Positions 8,315 to 16,859 of a DNA stretch of 41,520 nt are shown here, in pieces. How positions within the stretch are numbered: the stretch's first letter is position 1; every line of letters starts with the position of its first letter. This stretch comes from Gemmatimonadota bacterium (GTDB lineage Bacteria > Gemmatimonadota > Gemmatimonadetes > Gemmatimonadales > GWC2-71-9): assembly GCA_025358055.1 (NCBI GenBank), contig JANYKV010000168.1, positions 1 through 41,520 of the forward strand. The letters are read 5' to 3'. The position numbers were made by a program, and so were the translations under genes. Under the pieces are notes generated by a model that saw only the letters and a program-made list of their open reading frames with translations, ran no database searches and had not been told where the DNA came from.

Positions 8315-9319
8315 ATGGCCGACGCCCTGACCCAAAAGGACATCGACTCCCTCCTCCTCGGGGCTTCGCCGGTCACACCGCGGAAGCCCCAGGCGGAAGT
8401 CATCCCCTACAACTTTCTGCGGCCGCCCCGGATTTCCAAAGAGCGCCGGGTCAGCCTGGAAGCGATCTACTCCCGGTTCACCCTCTCGCTACAGTCGCTC
8501 TTCTCGTCCCGTCTCCGGATGCCGACCGATCTCGCCTGCAATGTGGAGCAGGCGACGTTCGCGGAGTTCACCCTGTCCATCGCGAATCCGTGCGCGGCCT
8601 TCGTCTTCGATGTGGGGGGGAGCTCCGGGGTGAAGGGCGTCATCGACTTCAGTACCGAGGTCGCCTTCTTCATGGTCGACCGATTGTTTGGTGGGCCCGG
8701 GGAATCGACCAGTCTCCAGCGGCCGCTCACCATGCTGGAGCGGACCGTGATGCGGGGGATTGCCGATCGCACCCTCGCGCTGCTTCGCGAGGCGTGGCAG
8801 GATCACTTGCCGTTGGAGGCCTCGGTCGTCGGTTTCGAATCGACGCCCGACATGCTCCAGATCGCCAACCACGAAGACAACGTGCTCGTCGCCAATATCG
8901 AAGTGCGCGCCGGCCCCTTCAACGGCCTCATGACGGTCTGCCTCCCCCTTCTGGCCCTCGATGCCTTCTTAGGAGACAAGACTGCGGCCGCTGGGCGCCT
9001 CGCCAGCAAGCAGCTCACGCCGTCCGAAACGACTCGCAACATTGTGGAACAGACGATTCGGGGGGCACAGGTCGACGTCATCGCTCGGTTTCCGATTTTC
9101 CGATTGGCGGCGCATGAAGTCGCCGCAATGTCCGTGGGCCAGATCATTCGCACCGCCCAACTGGTGGAGGGTCCCGTGGAAGTGCACGTCAACGGCCGCT
9201 GCCGCTTTGAGGGCGTGCTTGGACAGCTGCGACGCAATATCGGTGTTCGCATCACTCAGCCCGTGGCTGCCGCGGTCGCCACCGGGACTACTCGTACTGC
9301 TCGTGGGAGAATCTCGTGA
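8315..9319 (+). CDS. fliM: Flagellar motor switch protein FliM
   Basis: FliM is the C-ring protein that binds phosphorylated CheY and transmits switching to FliG. The N-terminus carries LTQKDIDSLL, matching the CheY-binding motif LSQDEIDALL. The CheC-like middle domain follows, with ISKERRVSLEAIYSRF and IADRTLALLREAW. The C-terminal SpoA domain has VEVHVNGRCRFEGVLG. Length (334 aa) is typical. Since the CheY-binding peptide is kept, a CheY should exist elsewhere in the genome. The end overlaps the GTG start of fliN. Confidence 0.97.
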   Translation: MADALTQKDIDSLLLGASPVTPRKPQAEVIPYNFLRPPRISKERRVSLEAIYSRFTLSLQSLFSSRLRMPTDLACNVEQATFAEFTLSIANPCAAFVFDVGGSSGVKGVIDFSTEVAFFMVDRLFGGPGESTSLQRPLTMLERTVMRGIADRTLALLREAWQDHLPLEASVVGFESTPDMLQIANHEDNVLVANIEVRAGPFNGLMTVCLPLLALDAFLGDKTAAAGRLASKQLTPSETTRNIVEQTIRGAQVDVIARFPIFRLAAHEVAAMSVGQIIRTAQLVEGPVEVHVNGRCRFEGVLGQLRRNIGVRITQPVAAAVATGTTRTARGRIS

Positions 9320-9642
9320 CTACGTCGGAATCCGCTTCGCCCGGTCTTCGAGACCTCGGTGCCCAACCGTCCAAATCCGGCGCGGGAGCCCCGCTCGACA
9401 ATCTGCGCGACATGACGCTGCCGGTCTCCATCGAATTTGGACGGACCAGCATGACCGTCCAGGAGGTCCTCGGTCTCACCCCCGGCTCAGTCATTCAGTT
9501 GGAGCGAATGGTCGGCGAGCCCATTGACATCTTCGTCAGCGATCGAAAGCTGGCTGAAGGTGAAGTGGTCGTTATTGGTGAACACTTCGGCGTGCGAGTC
9601 ACGCGCATTATCAGTGAAGCCGACGAAATGCTGGTCAGCTGA
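9316..9642 (+). CDS. fliN: Flagellar motor switch protein FliN
   Basis: FliN forms the lower part of the C-ring and docks FliH-FliI. The 108-residue protein has a short variable N-terminus and a complete SpoA domain: LPVSIEFGRTSMTVQEVLGL, then GSVIQLERMVGEPIDIFV and GEVVVIGEHFGVRVTRI. The GTG start overlaps the fliM stop (GTGA) with GGGAG at about 9304. The stop overlaps the next ATG by one base (TGATG). Firm identification. Confidence 0.96.
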   Translation: MTTSESASPGLRDLGAQPSKSGAGAPLDNLRDMTLPVSIEFGRTSMTVQEVLGLTPGSVIQLERMVGEPIDIFVSDRKLAEGEVVVIGEHFGVRVTRIISEADEMLVS

Positions 9643-10799
9643 TGGGCGGAAGTATTTTCAGCCTCCTCGGCGCCTTCGCCGGCACCATCGGGCTGCTGTT
9701 GCTCGCGCTCCGCTTCCTGAAGAAAATCCAAGGCGGCGGCCGCTGGGGCAGACAACAGGCCGTCCCGATGACTTTGCTGCAGCGCCTCTCGGTCGGGCCC
9801 AAGCAAGGCGTCGCGTTGCTCCGCGTGGGAGAACGGGTCTTCATCGTCTCGATGAGCGACCATGGGGTGACGCGGGTTGGCGAGCTCAACGGGGCAGACC
9901 TCCTAAGGGCGTTGGCCGAGCCGGAACGGTGCAACCCGGCCTCCGCCAGTCCCCGGCGTCTCTTCCCGGCACTCGCCCGGCTCATGATTCTCGCGATTCT
10001 CGCCCTGTCGCCGATGCGGCTTCAGGCCCAGTCCTCCGTCTCCAGCCCCTCCCAAGTTCCCGCGCCTTCCGCCAAGGGCGCGAAATCGGTGGCGCCGGGA
10101 GGCGTTGGGGTGACGCCACCAGCCGGTCCGCAGATGGAGTTCAAGGTTGGTGAGGGCGCGAACGAACTGAAACTATCGGGTACGGTAGGCCTAGTCGTTC
10201 TCATGGGGGCGATGACCCTTCTGCCGGCGATTTTCTTGCTGATGACCAGCTTTACCCGGATCCTCATCGTTCTGCAGTTCATGCGTACGGCCATCGGGGC
10301 GCAGGGCAGTCCGCCGGGCCAGTTGCTGGTAGCGATCGCGGTGCTCCTGACCGGTGTGGTGATGAACCCCGTTTTGCAGGAAACCAACCGCACCGCCCTC
10401 CAGCCGTATCTGGACGGACAGATCGCACAAGCCGAAGCGTATCGACGTGGCCTGTTGCCCTTTCGACACTTCATGATGGCCAACACCCGTGAGCAGGATA
10501 TCGTGTCGTTCGCCGAACTCTCCGGGGCTGCGGATGCCGCTTCGGTGGATGACGTGCCCACGGTGACGATTGTCTCCGCGTTCGTGACCGGGGAACTCCG
10601 CACGGCCTTCTACATGGGGTTCGTCATTTTCTTGCCTTTCGTCGTCGTCGACCTCATCGTCGCTTCGGCCCTCATGAGCCTCGGCATGTTCATGCTGCCG
10701 CCGGCGATGATTTCCCTTCCGTTCAAACTGCTGCTCTTCGTGCTGGCCGACGGCTGGACGCTCGTCGCGCAAAAGCTCGTCGAGAGCTTTCACCGGTAA
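9642..10799 (+). CDS. fliP: FliO-FliP fusion protein, flagellar export gate
   Basis: One 385-codon frame encodes two normally separate proteins. Residues 1-95 look like FliO: a membrane segment (about 6-27) then LLQRLSVGPKQGVALLRVGERVFIV, the FliO pattern. Residues 107-130 form a hydrophobic stretch like the FliP signal peptide, ending LQAQ. Residues 165-385 are FliP, with LVVLMGAMTLLPAIFLLMTS, FTRILIVLQFMRTAIG, MNPVLQETNR and LPFVVVDLIVASALMSLGM. FliP forms the pentameric core of the export gate, and FliO is its assembly chaperone. There is no stop, and no ribosome binding site precedes the internal ATG at about 9984, so a single polypeptide is likely. Neighbours are fliN (1-base overlap) and fliQ (4-base gap). 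Confidence 0.93.
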   Translation: MGGSIFSLLGAFAGTIGLLLLALRFLKKIQGGGRWGRQQAVPMTLLQRLSVGPKQGVALLRVGERVFIVSMSDHGVTRVGELNGADLLRALAEPERCNPASASPRRLFPALARLMILAILALSPMRLQAQSSVSSPSQVPAPSAKGAKSVAPGGVGVTPPAGPQMEFKVGEGANELKLSGTVGLVVLMGAMTLLPAIFLLMTSFTRILIVLQFMRTAIGAQGSPPGQLLVAIAVLLTGVVMNPVLQETNRTALQPYLDGQIAQAEAYRRGLLPFRHFMMANTREQDIVSFAELSGAADAASVDDVPTVTIVSAFVTGELRTAFYMGFVIFLPFVVVDLIVASALMSLGMFMLPPAMISLPFKLLLFVLADGWTLVAQKLVESFHR

Positions 10800-10803
10800 T
10801 GCC

Positions 10804-11073
10804 ATGACAGTCGCTGCCGCGCTCGACCTCATCGCTCGCGCCGTCACTTTGACGCTCCTGGTCTCGGCACCTCTGCTGGCCACGACGCTGCTCGTCGGTG
10901 TGCTCGTCACGTTGTTCCAGGCCGTGACCCAAATTCAAGAGCAGACCCTCACGTTCGTCCCGAAGCTCATTGCAGTTGCGGCGGTCCTGTTGCTCACGCT
11001 GCCATGGATGCTCCGTCACCTGGTGGAGTTTTTGTCGATGAACCTGCGTGCGCTCCCCGGGTTAGTTGGTTGA
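10804..11073 (+). CDS. fliQ: Flagellar biosynthetic protein FliQ
   Basis: FliQ is a small gate subunit that wraps around the FliP-FliR core; four copies form a helical hairpin assembly. The 89-residue protein has two hydrophobic helices. The stretch LLVGVLVTLFQAVTQIQEQT and then LTFVPKLIAVAAVLLLTLPW is near-consensus FliQ. It follows the FliO-FliP frame by four bases and its TGA overlaps the fliR ATG by one base. Confidence 0.97.
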   Translation: MTVAAALDLIARAVTLTLLVSAPLLATTLLVGVLVTLFQAVTQIQEQTLTFVPKLIAVAAVLLLTLPWMLRHLVEFLSMNLRALPGLVG

Positions 11074-11873
11074 TGCCGTCCTTCATTCAGGAAGCCCTCG
11101 GGCCGGATCAGTGGCCTACGCTGGTGCTCATCGCCACGCGTCTCGGGGGCCTGTTCTTTTCCGCGCCGCTTTGGTCCATCGCGGGCCTCTCCCGCTCCGC
11201 GCGGACTGCGCTGGTCGTCCTGTTGAGCGTAATGCTGTTACCGACCGCGCCGCACCATGCGCTATCCGAGCGACTCATCGACCTTCCCCTTCCGCTCGCC
11301 ACCGAGTTCCTCCTCGGTGTCGCGGTTGGCCTCACGGCCTCGGTGCTGATGTATGCCGTCGCGCTGGCCGCCGACGTCGTCAGCATCCAAATGGGGCTGT
11401 CCATCAGCGCCGTCCTGCTTCCGACGATGGAAGTCGCGGAGCCGGGGGTGGGCCAGCTCCACGGGTTTCTCGCCGTGGTCGTCTACCTCACCCAAGGTGG
11501 ACATCTGATGCTGTTGCGCGGGCTCGCGGGTTCCTTGCGCGCGATTCCTCCGGGCGGCCTCGTGTCGATCGACGGGGGCACCGCTGCGGTCCTGAATATC
11601 GTGGGATCCGTGTGGTCCGGGGCCGTCCAGGTCGCCGCACCGATCATGGTCGCCCTCCTCGTCGTGAACGTTGCGATCGCCATTCTGAGCAAGGCCGTGC
11701 CTCAGCTCAATGCCATGGCCTTCGCGTTTCCGGTGACCATCTCGATTGGATTGATGATGGTCGGCGTGTCGCTCCCGGTCGTTGCGCGGGTCGTCGGTCG
11801 ATGGGTGGAAGCGTTGCCGCAGACGATTGACCTCGTGACCAGCGGCTTCACCCCCCTCACCGGAGGGCCGTGA
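11073..11873 (+). CDS. fliR: Flagellar biosynthetic protein FliR
   Basis: FliR is a single-copy export gate subunit that completes the FliP-FliQ-FliR helical pore. The frame is open upstream, but ATG 11073 overlaps the fliQ stop (TGATG), and residues after it (MPSFIQEALGPDQW) fit the FliR start. Typical features are LLMLRGLAGSLRAIPPG, the repeated hydrophobic helices, and the C-terminal AVPQLNAMAFAFPVTISIGL, which matches the FliR motif with PQ-N-F-P-K/T. Length is 266 aa. The next gene flhB starts three bases after the stop. Confidence 0.95.
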   Translation: MPSFIQEALGPDQWPTLVLIATRLGGLFFSAPLWSIAGLSRSARTALVVLLSVMLLPTAPHHALSERLIDLPLPLATEFLLGVAVGLTASVLMYAVALAADVVSIQMGLSISAVLLPTMEVAEPGVGQLHGFLAVVVYLTQGGHLMLLRGLAGSLRAIPPGGLVSIDGGTAAVLNIVGSVWSGAVQVAAPIMVALLVVNVAIAILSKAVPQLNAMAFAFPVTISIGLMMVGVSLPVVARVVGRWVEALPQTIDLVTSGFTPLTGGP

Positions 11874-11876
11874 GCC

Positions 11877-12986
11877 ATGGCTCAAGAACCGTCCGGCGAA
11901 GAACGCACTGAAGACGCGACCCCACAGCGCCGAAGCCAGGCCAGGTTGGATGGGCAAGTACCCAAGAGTCAGGAATTGTCGGCGGCCGTATTGCTTCTGC
12001 TCGGCACGGCAATGCTGGCCTCGATCGGGGGGGAGGCCGCCGGAAACCATTTGGTGTCTCTGCTTCGCCAAGCCTCCAGCTGGCTGGCGCGGCCGCCGTT
12101 CACCGTGCTCGGTGCCACCGGCATGATCCGAGTCATTGGCTGGTCGAGCCTATCCGCAATGCTTCCAGCTGCGCTGGGCCTCTTGGCCTTGGTGCTACTG
12201 GTTAATCTGGTCCAATCCCGAGGCGTCCTCTCCCTCAAGCCCTTGGTTCCGGACCTCGCTCGCATCAGTCCCCTCACGGGGTTCGGGCGCCTGTTCAGCC
12301 TCGATTCGGTCTTCGGACTCATTCGATCGCTCCTCAAGATGATCGTCCTCGGTTTGGTCACCTACGCCGTCCTCAGGCGGATGTGGCCCGGGATCCTTCA
12401 CCTGCCCGACACCTCGGCGGCGAACGTCGCGGCGACCGTGAAGGCCCTCACCGTCAAACTCGCGTTTACGACGGGGTTCGCCTTTCTCACGATTGCGGTC
12501 GCGGACTATGGCTATCAAGTATGGCAGTTTGAGAAGCGGCTGAAAATGTCGCGGCAAGAGGTCACTCGCGAGCACAAGGAGCAGGAAGGCGATCCCTTCA
12601 TCAAGAGCCGGATTCGCCAGATCGCGCGGCAGCGCGCCCGCCGCCGGATGTTGGCGCAGGTGGCCAAGGCCGACGTGGTGGTGACCAACCCGACGCATAT
12701 CGCGGTCGCACTCAAGTACGACATTTCCCTCGCCGGGGCGCCTGTGGTACTCGCGATGGGTGAGCGGAAACTCGCGGAGCGGATCAAAGCCATTGCGAAG
12801 GCCTCGGGTGTGCCGGTCATCGAGAACAAGCCGCTGGCCCAGGCCCTTCTGGCGACCGCCACAATCGGTCGGGCGATTCCGCCCGCTCTATATGTCGCGG
12901 TCGCTGAGATCCTCGCGTTCGTCTACCGGCAGCGCGCCAAGACCCGACGACCCAGTGTCCTTCGATTGCCGGAGAGGTCGTCATGA
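11877..12986 (+). CDS. flhB: Flagellar biosynthetic protein FlhB, substrate-specificity switch
   Basis: FlhB sits on the export gate and, after self-cleavage, switches export from hook to filament substrates together with FliK. The N-terminus EERTEDATPQRRSQARLDGQ is the FlhB signature. Four membrane segments follow up to about residue 215. The cytoplasmic domain contains the autocleavage motif NPTH at 271-274 (VVVTNPTHIAVALKYD) and the conserved GVPVIENKPLAQAL segment. All catalytic residues are present. Length is 369 aa. The end overlaps flhA by ATGA. Confidence 0.97.
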   Translation: MAQEPSGEERTEDATPQRRSQARLDGQVPKSQELSAAVLLLLGTAMLASIGGEAAGNHLVSLLRQASSWLARPPFTVLGATGMIRVIGWSSLSAMLPAALGLLALVLLVNLVQSRGVLSLKPLVPDLARISPLTGFGRLFSLDSVFGLIRSLLKMIVLGLVTYAVLRRMWPGILHLPDTSAANVAATVKALTVKLAFTTGFAFLTIAVADYGYQVWQFEKRLKMSRQEVTREHKEQEGDPFIKSRIRQIARQRARRRMLAQVAKADVVVTNPTHIAVALKYDISLAGAPVVLAMGERKLAERIKAIAKASGVPVIENKPLAQALLATATIGRAIPPALYVAVAEILAFVYRQRAKTRRPSVLRLPERSS

Positions 12987-15172
12987 CCGCCGGCGCTGCA
13001 CCAGCCGCACCCGTCTCCACGGGCGGTCCGCGGGGCGCACCGGTGATGCGGGGGCCCAGAACGGGGAGCCGTGGGTCTCACGCGAAGGTCGCGGTGGAAT
13101 CGACATTCCAATTGTCGCCGACCGCCGAGACCTACTTGGCCATTGGAGTGGTGGCCATCATTTCCTTGTTGGTTATTCCGTTGCCCCCCTTCATGCTCGA
13201 CGCGTTGTTGGCGCTGAGCTTCGCGCTCTCGATCGTGATCCTGCTGGTGGCGGTATCCACCAACGAGCCGCTCGATTTCAGCATTTTTCCGTCGCTACTG
13301 CTCCTCGTCACCCTCCTTCGGCTGGGACTCAATGTGAGCAGCACGCGGCTCATTCTGAGTACCGGGCATGCCGGCGACGTCATCGCGGCCTTTGGCAATT
13401 TCGTCATCGGCGGGAACTATGTCGTCGGGCTGGTCATTTTTCTAATCCTGGTGGTCATCAACTTCATGGTGATCACGAAGGGAGCCGGGCGGATCGCGGA
13501 GGTTGCCGCCCGGTTCACCCTGGACGCCATGCCCGGCCGCCAGATGAGCATCGACGCCGACTTGAGCGCCGGGCTCATCGATGAATCTGAAGCGCGCTTC
13601 CGGCGGGAAGAGATCAGTCGGTACGCGGACTTCTACGGGGCCATGGACGGAGCGGCGAAGTTCGTGCGGGGCGACGCCGCCGCCGGGCTCGTCATCACCG
13701 GCATCAATCTGGTCGGCGGGTTCGTCATTGGCATGACCCAACGCGGGCTGTCGGCCGGCGAGTCGATGAGCACCTATACCATGCTCACTGTGGGCGATGG
13801 ATTGGTGACCCAGATTCCAGCGCTCATCGTGAGCACCGCCGCTGGTATTCTCGTCACCTACGGGTCCTCCAGCCCCGCGATGGCCCCCGCCATCGGGGCA
13901 CAGCTCACCAAACATCCGCGCACTATGTACACCGCGGGTGGGGTCTTGGCTCTCTTCGCAATAATGCCGGGGCTTCCCGCCATTCCATTCCTCGTCCTCG
14001 GAGCTGCCTCGGCCGGCGTCGGGTTCGTCGCGAGCAAGCGGCCGATGGTGGCTACCAAAAAGGAAGCGGCCGCGAAAGCCCTTATCGCGGCCGCTGCGCC
14101 ACCGCAGATCCAGACCGCGCAGCCATTGCGAGATCTGTTGGCGGTCGAGCCGTTGGAGCTCGAGATCGGCTACGCCTTAGTGCCGCTTGTCGATGAAAGC
14201 CAGAAGGGTGATCTCCTTCAGCGCATCGGTATCATGCGGAAACAGGTGGCGGTTGAGTTAGGAATCATCGTACCGCCGGCGCGGATCCGGGACAACATTC
14301 AACTCCCGGCCACGGAGTACGCCATCAAGCTGCGCGGCGTGCGCGTCGCGGGTGGCGAGGTCATGCCGCGCTACCTCCTTGCCTTGAATACGACGGGAAC
14401 GTCGCCTCGAATCGAAGGAATTCAAACCATCGACCCAAGCTTTGGGATGCCGGCCGTCTGGATCGCTCCCGAGCTTCGAGTCGAAGCGGAGGCGAACGGA
14501 TACAGCGTCGTCGAAGCGCAGACGGTCCTCTCCACCCACCTCATGGAAACGATCAAGCAGCATGCAGCCGACCTCCTCAGTCGGCAGAATGTGCGCGAGC
14601 TTCTCGATGGACTGAAGGAGACGCACCCCGCGCTGGTAGAAGACGTCGTGCCGAACAAGCTCTCGCTCGGGATCGTCCACCGCGTGTTACAGCGCTTACT
14701 GCGCGAAGGTATCCCAATTCGGGATTTGGTGTCCATCCTGGAGACGCTCTCGGATGCGGGTGACCAAACCAAGGATCCCGAGGCGCTCACCGAACACGTT
14801 CGGCGGGCGCTGTCGTCAGTCATCGTACAGATGTTCGACGACGGGGAAGGCACGCTCCGCGGGATAACCGTCGGGCCGCGGCTCGAGGCGGCCATGATGC
14901 AGTTGTTCAGTCCTCGACCTACGCGCGAGGGTGCCCGTTCCATGGACCCCGAAGAGCTGACCGCAGCACTGCATGGCCTCAATGAACTTATGACCGTGCA
15001 CCGGCATGACGGCCAACTCCCGCCGCTGATCACGCCGCCGTCGCTCCGCGTCGGCATCCGGCGGCTCGTCGAACCGATTTTACCCCGCCTTCCAGTGATA
15101 TCGCTCGGCGAGCTCCCGACTCAGGCGCCGATCCTCAGCCTCGCTACATGGGAGATTCCACGTGTCGCCTAA
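12983..15172 (+). CDS. flhA: Flagellar biosynthesis protein FlhA, export gate
   Basis: FlhA forms the nonameric ring of the export gate, carries out proton-driven export and docks chaperone-substrate complexes. An extra N-terminal stretch of about 45 residues, rich in Gly, Ala and Arg, precedes the usual start. Eight membrane segments follow, with LLRLGLNVSSTRLILSTGHA (FHIPEP region) and MPGRQMSIDADLSAGLIDE. The C-terminal cytoplasmic domain includes MPRYLLALNTTG, and HPALVEDVVPNKLSLGIVHR, near consensus. Length is 729 aa. The GTG of flhF lies within its last codons. Confidence 0.97.
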   Translation: MTAGAAPAAPVSTGGPRGAPVMRGPRTGSRGSHAKVAVESTFQLSPTAETYLAIGVVAIISLLVIPLPPFMLDALLALSFALSIVILLVAVSTNEPLDFSIFPSLLLLVTLLRLGLNVSSTRLILSTGHAGDVIAAFGNFVIGGNYVVGLVIFLILVVINFMVITKGAGRIAEVAARFTLDAMPGRQMSIDADLSAGLIDESEARFRREEISRYADFYGAMDGAAKFVRGDAAAGLVITGINLVGGFVIGMTQRGLSAGESMSTYTMLTVGDGLVTQIPALIVSTAAGILVTYGSSSPAMAPAIGAQLTKHPRTMYTAGGVLALFAIMPGLPAIPFLVLGAASAGVGFVASKRPMVATKKEAAAKALIAAAAPPQIQTAQPLRDLLAVEPLELEIGYALVPLVDESQKGDLLQRIGIMRKQVAVELGIIVPPARIRDNIQLPATEYAIKLRGVRVAGGEVMPRYLLALNTTGTSPRIEGIQTIDPSFGMPAVWIAPELRVEAEANGYSVVEAQTVLSTHLMETIKQHAADLLSRQNVRELLDGLKETHPALVEDVVPNKLSLGIVHRVLQRLLREGIPIRDLVSILETLSDAGDQTKDPEALTEHVRRALSSVIVQMFDDGEGTLRGITVGPRLEAAMMQLFSPRPTREGARSMDPEELTAALHGLNELMTVHRHDGQLPPLITPPSLRVGIRRLVEPILPRLPVISLGELPTQAPILSLATWEIPRVA

Positions 15173-16010
15173 GACGTTCACCGGGGCCAGCGTCCCCACT
15201 CTTCTCGCCGAAGCGCAGACCGTGTTGGGCCCGGATGCGGTGATCCTCCATGTGCGCCGGATTGAGCTTCACGGCGGGCGGCCGGGGTTCGAAGTGATGG
15301 CCAGCGAGCCGCGGAGCGTGACCGCAGAATCCCCGTACGACGCCCGCGCGTCCCGTGGTTCTGCGGCACCGCAAGCGGCCGGCGTTGGGGCTTCGGGCCG
15401 CATGGTGATCGCCGTCGTGGGTCCGACCGGAGCGGGCAAAACGACGACCGTCGCGAAACTTGCCGTCCACCCCGGGGTTTTCCAAGGACGACGGGTTGGA
15501 CTTCTCTGCCTCGATACGTACCGCATCGGCGCGGTAGAGCAGTTGCAGACCTATGCTGAGATTGCCCGGCTGCCGTTCGAAGTGGCCTACGATCCTGCCG
15601 ACCTCGACACCGTATTGCGACGGCTCGCGGCTTGTTCCGTAATTCTGGTGGATACCCCGGGCCAGGGATCGCGAAGCCGCCGCAATTTCGACGCGCTTGG
15701 AGACCTGCTCGAGCGGATTGCTCCGACTGAAACTCACCTCGTACTCCCGGTCGGCACCCAGTCAAGCGTGGTACGTCGGACCGCTGCTGCGTTCCGAGGC
15801 AAGGGGGTCACGCACCTCTTGGCGACTAAGGTCGACGAATCTCCCGACGACAACACGATTTTCGATCTCGCAGCAGAGCTTCGCCTCCCCATGCGGTGGA
15901 TCACTGATGGTCAGGAAGTCCCCTCCGATCTGCGATCGGCGCGTGAGCGCCGGGGCGCGGCTGAGCAGCGCGTGGGCATTCGCGAGAATGCGACAGCGGG
16001 GGTTGCGTGA
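15162..16010 (+). CDS. flhF: SRP-type GTPase FlhF, flagellar placement
   Basis: FlhF is a membrane-associated GTPase related to Ffh and FtsY that sets the site and number of flagella. GPTGAGKTTTVAKLA (about 87-101) is the P-loop, DTYRIGAVEQLQTYAEI the I-box region, and TKVD (222-225) the G4 motif. At 282 residues the protein is shorter than most FlhF, with only a brief N-terminal basic region and little of an N domain. The G3 motif reads DTPGQGSRS instead of the usual DTAGRS, so the Arg is replaced by Gln. The GTG start overlaps flhA by 11 bases. It is followed by flhG, its usual regulator. Confidence 0.93.
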   Translation: MSPKTFTGASVPTLLAEAQTVLGPDAVILHVRRIELHGGRPGFEVMASEPRSVTAESPYDARASRGSAAPQAAGVGASGRMVIAVVGPTGAGKTTTVAKLAVHPGVFQGRRVGLLCLDTYRIGAVEQLQTYAEIARLPFEVAYDPADLDTVLRRLAACSVILVDTPGQGSRSRRNFDALGDLLERIAPTETHLVLPVGTQSSVVRRTAAAFRGKGVTHLLATKVDESPDDNTIFDLAAELRLPMRWITDGQEVPSDLRSARERRGAAEQRVGIRENATAGVA

Positions 16011-16837
16011 ACGACCAGGCCGCTCTCCTCCGTCAGCTGATGACGCTTCAGGAACGCCCCATCCTTGCTCCTCTGGGCGGGCCTCCGGTGCTCGTCGTTG
16101 GCAGCGGCAAAGGGGGAGTCGGAAAGTCCGTCTGTTCGGTCCTGATCGCTTCGTGCTTAGCCGATGACGGCCACCGAGTATTGCTCCTGGATGGCGCTCA
16201 GAATCTGGGCAATTTGCACGTGCTTCTCGGCGTGCGGCCCCCGGTGCGGTTGGAAGGCTTGATGGCCGGCGATTGTGCCGTCGGAGACTTGGTCCAACCC
16301 GTCACTCCGAACCTATGGCTGCTGCCTGCCGATTCCGGGGCCGAAGCGCTCTACGCGCTTTCGGCCGTCGATCAGGCTCGGCTGCATCATCGCCTCAGTG
16401 CGCTCTATGACGGATTCGAAGCGATCGTCGTCGATGCGGGACCAGGAATCGAAGGAGTTGTTCGCCTTCTTACGATGCGCGGAACACGCCTCCTCCTCGT
16501 CACTATGCCGGAACCGGCCGCGCTGACCGATGCATACGCTTTGGTCAAGATCGTCAGGTTGCAACTGCCCGGCGTTCCCATCGACTTGGTGATGAATCGA
16601 ACGCGGGACTCGGAAGAAGGACCCGCGGGGTACGAGCGTCTCAATGTTGCGGCGGAACATTTCCTCGAGCGCTCTCTTGGGTTCCTCGGTGACGTACCGG
16701 AAGACGAAGAACTCCGGCATGCCGTACGCCACCCTGGAGAGCTCCTCGCCGCGCGGAACGGACCCGCCGCGCAAGCCATTCGCCGCATGGTCACGGAACG
16801 ATTGGATCTTCCCTTGCCTGTGTCCACCCACGATTGA
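16007..16837 (+). CDS. flhG: MinD-type ATPase FlhG (YlxH), flagellar number control
   Basis: FlhG is a MinD/ParA-family ATPase that stimulates FlhF and restricts flagellar number. The N-terminus NDQAALLRQLM contains the DQAxxLR motif that activates FlhF. The deviant Walker A loop KGGVGKS is at 35-41, and Walker B is IVVDAGPGI at about 140-148. The switch I (Walker A') motif, normally DADLGLAN, here reads DGAQNLGN: the first Asp (62) is kept but the second is Ala (64). In MinD that second Asp is the hydrolytic residue. A C-terminal amphipathic helix is plausible (AIRRMVTERLDL). The GTG start overlaps flhF by four bases. Length is 276 aa. Confidence 0.93.
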   Translation: MNDQAALLRQLMTLQERPILAPLGGPPVLVVGSGKGGVGKSVCSVLIASCLADDGHRVLLLDGAQNLGNLHVLLGVRPPVRLEGLMAGDCAVGDLVQPVTPNLWLLPADSGAEALYALSAVDQARLHHRLSALYDGFEAIVVDAGPGIEGVVRLLTMRGTRLLLVTMPEPAALTDAYALVKIVRLQLPGVPIDLVMNRTRDSEEGPAGYERLNVAAEHFLERSLGFLGDVPEDEELRHAVRHPGELLAARNGPAAQAIRRMVTERLDLPLPVSTHD

Positions 16838-16859
16838 CTCACTTGAAGGTTGGTACGCA

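Noticed and set aside
9984-10799. Separate fliP gene starting at an internal ATG
   Set aside because: No ribosome binding site precedes it, and the signal-like region would be cut short; a fused frame explains the sequence better.
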